A program made the position numbers and the translations under genes. A stretch of 64,000 bases of DNA from the NCBI GenBank assembly GCA_964549445.1, contig CAZJVS010000001.1, forward strand, positions 62,001 through 126,000. The letters are read 5' to 3'. The notes beneath the pieces were generated by a model. The model searched no databases and had not been told where the DNA came from. It was given only the letters and a program-made list of their open reading frames with translations. Positions 1 to 6,915 of the stretch are shown one piece after another. The stretch's first letter is position 1. Each line of letters begins with the position of its first letter. Origin of the DNA: SpSt-539 sp964549445 (GTDB taxonomy: Bacteria > Planctomycetota > Phycisphaerae > UBA1845 > UTPLA1).

Positions 1-1371
1 GGTAAGCCCGCAAACTTCGTCGCGAAATGGAACGAAGACTATTCAGTCGCCCCGCTTGGGAAGGGGATGGGCGCGCCAGTAAACGCTATGGCGAATCACA
101 TGGGGGAACTGTTTGCGGCGGAGTCATACGCAATTTCGGGGTATCCGTTCGCGCATGTCCTGCGTTGGAATGGAAGCGATTGGCACGCATTGGGAGTTTT
201 CGGGCTTCACAATAACGGCGTAAGTCCGGCGGCGAAGTTGAACGCGCTCGTGACGTACAGCGGTGGACTCATCGTCGGCGGCGCGTTTACGCTCGCGGAC
301 GCAATGCAGATGAATCATGTATCACGATGGAACGGTTCCGCGTGGACCGCCTGTTCAGGGGGGGTGACTGGAGCGAATGCGAGTGTATCTGCACTTTCCG
401 TGTACGCCAATGAACTCGTTGCCGGAGGACAGTTCACGGCCGCCGGCGGCGTTTCCGCCGCAAACATCGCAGCGTGGAATGGAAGCAGTTGGCATTCACT
501 GGGCTCCGGCATAATCGGGCAGGTTTCCGCACTCACGGTTTTCGGAGGTGAACTCATCGCCGGCGGATCGTTCAGTGTGGCCGGGTCTATCAATGCGCTC
601 AATGTGGCGGCCTGGAATGGGACGAGTTGGCGACCGCTTGGATTCGGTACGAGCGGACCGATTTACGCGTTCGCCACGTACGGTAATGAGCTTGCCGCTG
701 GGGGCAGTTTTGTCCTTGCCGACGGGCTGACGTCGAATGGCGTCGCGCTGTGGAATGGGACGAGTTGGCGCCCAATTGGAAGTGGAGTTTCTGGAGGAGT
801 GACGCCAACTGCGTTCGCGATGGCGGTTTCGCAGCAAGGCCTGCACGTGGGAGGAAACTTCATTTCGGCGGGGGGCGGCACCGTCAATCGCGTTGCTCTG
901 TGGGACGGAGCCGCGTGGAGCGCGATGACTACTGGGGTGAATTCGGACGTTCGATCAATGTTGTCGATCGGTGGCGATGTAGTCGTCGGGGGCGCGTTCT
1001 CGATTGCCGGCGGTGGACCTTCGTTCTGGTTGGCTCGCTGGGGGCCTTCGATTCAACCCCCTGACATTTCGCAGCAACCTACGAATCGAACCGTAATCGG
1101 AGGCCAAACTGCCGTACTCCATATCGTGGCCGGCGGAGGGACACCGTTAAGCTATCAGTGGCAAAAGGATGGAGGAGCGATTGTCGACGATGGACGCATC
1201 ACCGGAGCGAGCACAGATACGCTTTCAATTAGCCCCACTATTGGGTCGGATACGGGGAAATATGTTTGCACCGTATCGAACGACTGCGGCGCGGTTTTGA
1301 GTGCAGCGGCGCGACTGTCAATCGTGAGGTCCACGGTCGCACCGATTGAGCCGATCAATGGCAATAACTAG
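1..1371 (+). CDS. Secreted beta-repeat protein with C-terminal Ig-like domain (5' end outside window)
   Basis: The frame is open from base 1, so the gene begins upstream of the window. The visible part holds about seven repeats of roughly 40-50 residues with the pattern VAxWNGxxWxxLGxG...VGGxFxxAGG, which resembles delta-60/kelch-like beta-propeller repeats. The last ~90 residues read as an immunoglobulin-like domain: a W in the B-C region (YQWQKDG), then DTGKYVC and a closing beta strand. The product is probably extracellular and structural or adhesive; no catalytic motif is visible. An ATG at 67 lies inside the repeats and is unlikely to be the true start. Confidence 0.75.
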   Translation, partial: GKPANFVAKWNEDYSVAPLGKGMGAPVNAMANHMGELFAAESYAISGYPFAHVLRWNGSDWHALGVFGLHNNGVSPAAKLNALVTYSGGLIVGGAFTLADAMQMNHVSRWNGSAWTACSGGVTGANASVSALSVYANELVAGGQFTAAGGVSAANIAAWNGSSWHSLGSGIIGQVSALTVFGGELIAGGSFSVAGSINALNVAAWNGTSWRPLGFGTSGPIYAFATYGNELAAGGSFVLADGLTSNGVALWNGTSWRPIGSGVSGGVTPTAFAMAVSQQGLHVGGNFISAGGGTVNRVALWDGAAWSAMTTGVNSDVRSMLSIGGDVVVGGAFSIAGGGPSFWLARWGPSIQPPDISQQPTNRTVIGGQTAVLHIVAGGGTPLSYQWQKDGGAIVDDGRITGASTDTLSISPTIGSDTGKYVCTVSNDCGAVLSAAARLSIVRSTVAPIEPINGNN

Positions 1372-1527
1372 TTGGACAAATAGAAGAGTCCCGCCAACTT
1401 ACACGGCGCACTGAAGCCGGCTCGACCCGCGTTCAACAACGCATCGTGTGGTTCACGAAATCGTGGGCGAAGTGTAAGCGCCGTGCTTGGGCTCTGGTAA
1501 TGGTGGGGCAGTCGGACAAGTCTGCTT

Positions 1528-3126
1528 TTGCTTGAGTCAAACCCCATTTCGGGCACGCCGCGAGCGGTATTAGCCGGAAGCGGACCGTCGCGCGATCGCG
1601 TGGCCATGGCCACGGTCGGTCTCGGAGTCCTGTTCTCCGCGGCGATGGGGCTTTCGTCCGTCGGAATGCACCAATGGGACGATCTCCAGAGGTACCTGCT
1701 CGCAAGGTGGTCGTGGAGTTCGCCGGAGTTCATCCTGCACGACTGGGCGCACCCGGGGTTCATGTTGGCCTACTTCCTGCCGGCGGGGCTGGGGTGGGCG
1801 GCGGCGCGAGCATTTTCGGCGGTGCTCTCGGGCATCGCGGCTTGGTGGGGATTCCGGATCGCGGAGGCACTCGGGTTTCGATCGGCGTGGGCCACGGTGC
1901 TGCTCACTTTTGCGCAGCCGATGTTCTTCACGCTTTCGCTGACCACGTTGAGCGAAACGGTTGCAGCGTTCTATCTTGTCGGGGCGGTGCTGCTGGCGCT
2001 TCGTGGGTGGTGGGCGACGTCGGCATTCGTCCTGTCTATCGCCATGACTGCTCGGAGTGAGTTGATCACGCTGGTGCCGGTCTGGTTCGTTGCCGCATAC
2101 GCCGGGCGCGTGAAGCTGGTGCGACTGTGGCCGATCCTGCTGGCGCCGATTCTCGTAAACCTCCTCCAGTGGGCATGTGGAGTTCCGATGTCCGTCGCTT
2201 TTTTCATGACGCCCCACCCGGTCAGCGCTCCGCCGCAGAGCGGGTGGCTGACCATGTCCGTGCGGGCCATGGAGGCCTGGGGACCGGCCGTGGCGGGGCT
2301 TGGTCTTGCGGGTCTGGCGTTCGTCATCCGAAAACCCGGCGGTGTGCTGGTGTGCGGAACCGTTGCCGTCGTGCTACTCACGCAGACAGCGATTCGGGCG
2401 ATGGGGACATATCTCTCGAACGGGTTTCCAAGGCAATTGGTCCCGGTTGCACCGCTTGTGGCGGTGAGCGCACTGGCGTGCTGGAATGAATTGACCAGCG
2501 CGGATGCGCGGCGGCGACGTCTTGCACTTTGGACGCTCGCAGGGGCATTCGTGTTTCTGCTGGTGGCCGTCGAACGACAATTCGGCCTGAACGATCAATC
2601 GCTGTTCATGGAAAAGCCGGGATATGGTCGGTGGGCCGTGCGAATCGCGGCGGGCGCGACTGTGGCGCTCGCAGTGGCGGGGTCGCTCGGTGTGGCCACG
2701 GCGAGCGCGATGGCTCGGGGCGTGATGGCGGCTTTGTTGATCGCGACTTGCGGCTATCTGTTTCGGCCGTTGCACGCGCAGCCGGCACAGCGGGTGGCGG
2801 AGCGGGCTTGGCAGTGGCTGCGCGCGAACGGATACGAAGATCGCGAATTGGTCACGCTGCACATCTACTTCGATTACGTGACGGACAGGGCGGTTGCGCC
2901 GAATCGGGCATCACTGGCGGAGCGAATTGCGGCGGCGCCGGTGGGGGCAATCGTCGTGTGGGACACGCAGTTTCCGGGATGGAACCAGGAGCGGATGACG
3001 GTTGACGATCTATCGGGATCTCCGGACTTCCGGCTGCTGCACGAGACCGAGCCGCTGCCGAATGAGTCGGAACCGTACGTGCGGCTGTTCGAGAAAGTCG
3101 CCTCTACTGGGCCAGGCCGACGTTGA
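1528..3126 (+). CDS. Multi-pass membrane protein, GT-C glycosyltransferase-like
   Basis: About 530 residues with roughly ten hydrophobic segments and a soluble C-terminal tail. An acidic motif HQWDD directly follows the first membrane segment, where GT-C glycosyltransferases (PIG-B/PIG-M/ArnT type) carry their catalytic Asp. It is followed by WAHPGF and an aromatic-rich loop. By family analogy it would move a sugar from a polyprenyl-phosphate donor to a lipid or protein at the membrane. The listed start is a TTG; a GTG at 1600 or ATG at 1606, just before the first membrane segment, is at least as likely. The 3' end overlaps the convergent next gene by 23 bp. Confidence 0.6.
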   Translation: MLESNPISGTPRAVLAGSGPSRDRVAMATVGLGVLFSAAMGLSSVGMHQWDDLQRYLLARWSWSSPEFILHDWAHPGFMLAYFLPAGLGWAAARAFSAVLSGIAAWWGFRIAEALGFRSAWATVLLTFAQPMFFTLSLTTLSETVAAFYLVGAVLLALRGWWATSAFVLSIAMTARSELITLVPVWFVAAYAGRVKLVRLWPILLAPILVNLLQWACGVPMSVAFFMTPHPVSAPPQSGWLTMSVRAMEAWGPAVAGLGLAGLAFVIRKPGGVLVCGTVAVVLLTQTAIRAMGTYLSNGFPRQLVPVAPLVAVSALACWNELTSADARRRRLALWTLAGAFVFLLVAVERQFGLNDQSLFMEKPGYGRWAVRIAAGATVALAVAGSLGVATASAMARGVMAALLIATCGYLFRPLHAQPAQRVAERAWQWLRANGYEDRELVTLHIYFDYVTDRAVAPNRASLAERIAAAPVGAIVVWDTQFPGWNQERMTVDDLSGSPDFRLLHETEPLPNESEPYVRLFEKVASTGPGRR

Positions 3127-4147
3127 GGTTCCACGGGGCACCGTTCAGGACACCGGGCGCGGAATTGTTGCCGATCCAGAGATCGAGTGCGGCGCGGACG
3201 GCTTTGGGCTCGGCTGCCGCGGTGATTCGCGCGGCGACGCGCTGCGGTTCAGCGGGAGGTGTACCGCCGCCGTCGGTGACGATCGCGGCGAGGGCGGACT
3301 CGCACGCTTTGGCGTTGTCGGCGAGGGCGATTCCGCCGCCTTTGGGGCCGAGCTGGGCGTAGCGCGCGACATCGATGGCGAGGAAGCGGGCGAGATTCAG
3401 GACGAGTTCGCGTTGCACGGCGACGTTGTTCGAGAGCTTGGGGTAGATCTTGGCGGCCAAGACGAAGGCGGGCTGGTCGATCCCGCTGCGTTTGCCGCCA
3501 GCCTGCAGGGCGGGAAGTCGGGCGTCGAAAATCGAGTTGAGGGCGGATGCGATGTCGGCCTGGCCGGCGAAGTTATCGACACCCGTGAAGTCGAGGGCGG
3601 TGTAAATCTCTTTCAGAACGAGCGGCTCGACTTCGGAGGCGCCGGCGGCGCCGAGGGCGGCGAGCACCGGGCTGTATTCGGCGGGCTTGGTTACGCGGGA
3701 CTTGATCTGGAAGATCCCCTTGGCTCCCCAGTAACGGACTTCCGAGTTGGGCGACGCGAGGGCGGTGACGAAGCCGTCGCGGGCGCCGGGGAAAGGCATC
3801 TCGGCGAGCATCAGGACGGCGGTGAAGCCGGTATCGCGACTCTGAGCGCCGATGAGGCCGCGAAAGGCCTTCGAGTACTCTGCGGCGTAGGTGTTCTTGA
3901 ATGCGGGCGTTGCGGCGGGGTCCTGGATCCACTTCAGGACAGCGGTTTTGACATCCTGACGGGCGCGGTCGCTCTTGGCATTGCTCAGCTTGCGCGCCTG
4001 CGTTTCGAGGAAGCTGCTGATCCGGAAGGTGTCGTCCTTTTCAAACTTGGTCTTAGCGACGAGGTCTGCCAAGTCGCTCTGTTGCGCGGCGGCGACGACA
4101 GGCAGACACAGGAGGATCGAGGATACGAGGGTGAGACGGCGGGTCAT
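3104..4147 (-). CDS. Exported hypothetical protein, alpha-helical
   Basis: 347 residues beginning with a clear signal peptide (MTRRLTLVSSILLCLPVVAAAQ). The mature part is predominantly helical with repeated short helix pairs, compatible with HEAT/ARM-like solenoid folding, but I recognise no named family. The start at 4147 was chosen because the signal peptide begins there; the upstream extension of the frame has no such character. It is convergent with the preceding membrane protein (23-bp overlap) and divergent from rex. Confidence 0.6.
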   Translation of the reverse strand: MTRRLTLVSSILLCLPVVAAAQQSDLADLVAKTKFEKDDTFRISSFLETQARKLSNAKSDRARQDVKTAVLKWIQDPAATPAFKNTYAAEYSKAFRGLIGAQSRDTGFTAVLMLAEMPFPGARDGFVTALASPNSEVRYWGAKGIFQIKSRVTKPAEYSPVLAALGAAGASEVEPLVLKEIYTALDFTGVDNFAGQADIASALNSIFDARLPALQAGGKRSGIDQPAFVLAAKIYPKLSNNVAVQRELVLNLARFLAIDVARYAQLGPKGGGIALADNAKACESALAAIVTDGGGTPPAEPQRVAARITAAAEPKAVRAALDLWIGNNSAPGVLNGAPWNLNVGLAQ

Positions 4148-4309
4148 AGATTCAGAGGCGGATTCCTGGTTGCGCTGTCCGGCCGACGGACCCCCACGGA
4201 CGGCCGGACGGAGGCCGCCCGCCACGCGGCACAGGCGACGCGACTTAGACCGTATCGGTTCACAGCGGGGAGTGTCAAGAGCGACGGTTTGCGAGGCAGC
4301 GGCGCAATC

Positions 4310-4339
4310 TTGACCGGTGATTCCTTTACACGATATAGT
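4310..4339 (+). promoter_or_regulatory. Predicted sigma-70-type promoter of rex
   Basis: TTGACC at 4310-4315 and TATAGT at 4334-4339 are separated by 18 bp. The expected transcription start falls at about 4346-4348, which is the GTG start codon of rex, so the transcript may be leaderless. Confidence 0.55.
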
Positions 4340-4347
4340 CGCTCGGG

Positions 4348-5064
4348 GTGCGAAAACCAACACGGAAAATCAACGACGCCGCCCGGTCTGAACACATCCC
4401 CGGGCCGGCGGTCAAACGACTGAGTCTCTATTTGCGCGAACTCGAGACGCATCGCCGAACCGGCGGGCGGACGATCTCCAGCCGGAAACTGGGGCAGGCG
4501 CTCGGGCTGACGGACGCGCAGGTGCGGAAGGACCTGGCGTACTTCGGGCAATTCGGACACCCTGGGATTGGGTATGACGTCGTCGAGCTGTCGTCGCGGA
4601 TTCAACGAATCCTCGGGACGGACCACGCATGGAACGTCGTGCTCGTGGGGGCGGGCAACCTTGGCATGGCGCTGGCGGCGTATCGGGGGTTTGCGAAGAA
4701 GGGGTTTCACCTCGTCGCGGTGTTTGACTCGGACGGTGCGAAGTGCGGGCACCCGGTGCCGGGGGTGGAGCACCTGACGGTGCAGCCGGCGTCGACGATC
4801 GAGGCCGTGGTCCGGCAGCACGACGTACGGCTGGCGGTCCTTGCGGTGCCGGCGGGGGCGGCGCAGGGGGTGGCCGACCAACTGATCGCGGCGGGGGTGC
4901 GGGGGCTGCTGAACTTTGCGCCGGTGGCACTGACGTGCCCGGAGAGCGTGGCGGTGTCGGCGGTGGATATGGCGGTGCAGCTCGAACAATTGAGCTTTCA
5001 ACTGGGGCAGCTCGGGCCGGCGCCGGGGGTGCGAGCGGCGCGCGGGACGCGGAAATCGGGCTAA
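4348..5064 (+). CDS. rex: Redox-sensing transcriptional repressor Rex
   Basis: 238 residues with the Rex layout. The N-terminal winged helix (about residues 20-85) contains SSRKLGQALGLTDAQVRKDL and FGxxGxxGxGY. The Rossmann domain follows, with VGAGNLGMAL binding NAD(H), then FDSD and a C-terminal domain-swap helix (VDMAVQLEQLSFQL). Rex proteins repress fermentative and respiratory genes and leave DNA when the NADH/NAD+ ratio rises. The GTG at 4348 lies about 7 bp after a good -10 box. I found no canonical Rex operator (TTGTGA-N6-TCACAA) next to it, so autoregulation is not evident. Confidence 0.9.
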   Translation: MRKPTRKINDAARSEHIPGPAVKRLSLYLRELETHRRTGGRTISSRKLGQALGLTDAQVRKDLAYFGQFGHPGIGYDVVELSSRIQRILGTDHAWNVVLVGAGNLGMALAAYRGFAKKGFHLVAVFDSDGAKCGHPVPGVEHLTVQPASTIEAVVRQHDVRLAVLAVPAGAAQGVADQLIAAGVRGLLNFAPVALTCPESVAVSAVDMAVQLEQLSFQLGQLGPAPGVRAARGTRKSG

Positions 5065-5096
5065 ATACGAACCGAAACTGGGACGGCGGGCCCTGT

Positions 5097-5125
5097 TTGA
5101 CGATGAATATAGCCATTGCTATACT
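5097..5125 (+). promoter_or_regulatory. Predicted sigma-70-type promoter of the methyltransferase gene
   Basis: TTGACG at 5097-5102 and TATACT at 5120-5125 with an ideal 17-bp spacer, in an AT-rich pocket of otherwise GC-rich DNA. Just downstream, CCGTA (5126-5130) and TACGG (5143-5147) form a short inverted repeat that could be an operator; that last point is speculative. Confidence 0.65.
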
Positions 5126-5155
5126 CCGTATGTTATACTAATTACGGAGATGAAC

Positions 5156-5809
5156 ATGAGCCCGGGCCTCGTGTTGAGATTTGTGCTGTTGTTCGGGTTG
5201 CAGGGGGCGCTGCTGTTCGGCGGGGCGGGGCGGCTGACGGTGGCCGCATTCTGGGCGTACCTCGGGCTGCTGGCGGTGGCGATGGTTGTCGTGGTGGCGA
5301 CGATCGACCGGGACCTGCTGCGCGAGCGGGTCAGCCCGGGGGCCGGCGGCACCGATCGAGGGCTGCGCGCGATGATCATGCCGTTCAGCGTGGTGGCGCT
5401 GCTGGTGGCCGGGCTCGATGGGCGGTGGGGCTGGTCGCGCGTGGCGGCGGGGGTCCAGATCGGGTCGTTCGCGGCGATAGCGATGGCGTTCGGGTTGGTG
5501 ATGTGGGCGATGCGTGTGAATCGGTTCTTCTCGCCGGTGGTGCGGATCCAGAGCGAGCGCGGGCACCGGCTGGTCACGGGCGGGCCGTACGGGGTCATTC
5601 GACACCCGGGGTACCTTGCGGCGGTGGTTTGGTTCGCGGCACTGGGGCCAGCGCTGGGGTCGTGGTGGGCGATGATTCCTGCGGCGGGGGGCGTCGCCCT
5701 GATGGTGCGGCGCGTAATCATCGAGGACCGGTATTTGAGAGAGCACCTTGAGGGGTATGGGGCGTATGCGGGGCGGGTGCAGTATCGGTTTGTGCCGGGG
5801 GTGTGGTAG
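5156..5809 (+). CDS. Membrane methyltransferase of the ICMT/phospholipid methyltransferase family
   Basis: 217 residues with four to five membrane segments. The C-terminal half has the signature of isoprenylcysteine carboxyl methyltransferase/PEMT-like enzymes: GHRLVTGGPYGVIRHPGYL, followed by an acidic RRVIIEDRYL and a terminal Y..Y region. These enzymes use S-adenosylmethionine at the membrane; the acceptor cannot be told from the sequence. ATG 5156 was preferred over ATG 5150 because the GGAG at 5146-5149 is 6 nt from the former and touches the latter. It has its own promoter at 5097-5125, about 30 bp after rex. Confidence 0.8.
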   Translation: MSPGLVLRFVLLFGLQGALLFGGAGRLTVAAFWAYLGLLAVAMVVVVATIDRDLLRERVSPGAGGTDRGLRAMIMPFSVVALLVAGLDGRWGWSRVAAGVQIGSFAAIAMAFGLVMWAMRVNRFFSPVVRIQSERGHRLVTGGPYGVIRHPGYLAAVVWFAALGPALGSWWAMIPAAGGVALMVRRVIIEDRYLREHLEGYGAYAGRVQYRFVPGVW

Positions 5810-6100
5810 CGACGGCCGCTGGTGGATCGGAATCGGAGGCGATTGAAAAATTAGGGCGGTGAGAATTCGTGAATTCGTTGTGCTTTTGCCCTGGAAGGGA
5901 CGAAGGCAGGGAGCGACGAAGCGACGAAAGGGATATTCGACGCGGGGCTTGGCGAGCGGCGAGCGGAAGGGGGTTCGATTTGACCCATCCCGTTGTTTTT
6001 TGACGGGATTAGACGGGATTTGATGGGACGGGGGTTGTGGGGGTCGGTTTTCAGTCATCGGTTCACAGTCGTCGGTTCGCGGGTTTGGGGCGTGCGAACA

Positions 6101-6147
6101 CTTTTTTTGACGATAGAAGACGATAGAAGACGAAAGAGAGCCGGACA
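6101..6147 (+). repeat. 47-bp intergenic repeat, copy A
   Basis: C-T7 followed by three consecutive 10-bp units of the form GACGATAGAA (the last one altered) and then AGAGCCGGACA. The same 47 bp, with one visible difference, occurs at 40869-40915 directly after selA. Confidence 0.8.
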
Positions 6148-6205
6148 ATTCGTGTCGAGATATCGGTCGGAACGGTCGTCGCCATCTTTTTTCCTGTCCA
6201 TTGAC

Positions 6206-6241
6206 ACGCCGGGCCCGCTTGCTGGCGCGCGCGGCTCGTAC
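6206..6241 (+). repeat. GC-rich intergenic repeat, copy A
   Basis: Core CCGCTTGCTGGCGCGCGCGG followed by CTCGTA. Copies lie at 41320-41345 and 41723-41758. The core contains a GC-only self-complementary stretch. Confidence 0.75.
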
Positions 6242-6280
6242 GAGGCCGTTCGCTTGGGCGTAGAATCTCTCCGTGGCCGC

Positions 6281-6326
6281 GCCCTTCGACGGGCTCAGGG
6301 ACCGCCCTTCGACGGGCTCAGGGACC
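6281..6326 (+). repeat. Perfect tandem duplication of a 23-bp repeat
   Basis: Two back-to-back identical 23-bp units containing CCTTCGACGGGCTCAGGGAC. A third, slightly diverged copy is at 41041-41062. The unit is partly palindromic (CCCT...AGGG) and resembles repetitive extragenic elements found in many bacterial phyla. Confidence 0.8.
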
Positions 6327-6626
6327 GGTCGACGGCGGATGCCGTGCGGATGGTTCTGGTTTTGGTGCGAGGGCTACGCTCCCTCGCTGATTCACCCCGT
6401 ATACGCGCCCGGCGTTCCACACGACCCAACGCTGAAACGCAGAAACGCCGAAACGCAGAAAGCGGGCGGGGCGCGAGAGGTAATGGAAAACCGAAGATGA
6501 ACGATGGAAAATGGGGGGATCGGGCGGGCGGGGCGGGATGGGGAAGGTCGGGTTAGATTGTCGATGTTGCGGTTTGGGGGCGGCGCGTTTAACGATATCA
6601 GAGGCTTAGTGGACCCTAAATGTCCT

Positions 6627-6887
6627 TCAAGGACATAGAAACTTTCTTGCGACGCGAGGGATCAGGGAACGGGGAACAGGGGGACAGCGTCGCAGGGATC
6701 TGGGGATGGGGGCGGAGGGGTTGGGCGCGTCCCAGGCGCCGTTCGGCGAACCCGCCAGATCGATCACCGTATTGCCGGCGGGATTGAACGCGCCATCGGA
6801 GCCGTCCGCGCCGGGCACGGTGATCACGCCTCGTGCCGCGGATCCACAGACCAGAACCACCGACGCAACGATGAGATGGTTCGTCAT
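6627..6887 (-). pseudogene. 5' fragment of an exported protein gene
   Basis: It starts with an ideal ribosome site (GAGGAG, 6 nt from ATG at 6887) and a signal peptide (MTNHLIVASVVLVCGSAARG). Then comes VPGADGSDGAFNPAGNTVID, a motif that opens large exported proteins common in Planctomycetota. After about 55 residues the sequence changes to Pro/Arg-rich, non-domain sequence and stops. I read this as the intact beginning of a gene whose remainder was deleted or replaced by the neighbouring repeat island. It is 28 bp downstream of the TSP3 giant on the same strand. Confidence 0.6.
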
Positions 6888-6915
6888 GATCGGCTCCTCG
6901 TTCGACGGGCGAATG

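Larger units (their letters stand above)
5810..6626. other. Intergenic repeat island, no supported gene
   Basis: About 0.8 kb without a convincing coding frame. It contains a T-run followed by 10-bp tandem units (6101-6147), a GC-rich repeat (6206-6241), a tandem 23-bp repeat (6281-6326) and a short tandem based on GAAACGCAGAAACGCC near 6430-6460. Each of the first three has further copies at 40.8-41.8 kb. Apparent frames here read through the repeats and have no family features. Confidence 0.7.

Noticed and set aside
4260..4347. Rex operator in the rex promoter region
   Set aside because: No TTGTGA-N6-TCACAA-like palindrome; GGTGATTCCTTTACACG has only weak half-site resemblance.
3002..4423. 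473-residue plus-strand frame
   Set aside because: Gly/Glu/Arg-rich antisense of the exported helical protein, which has a proper signal peptide.
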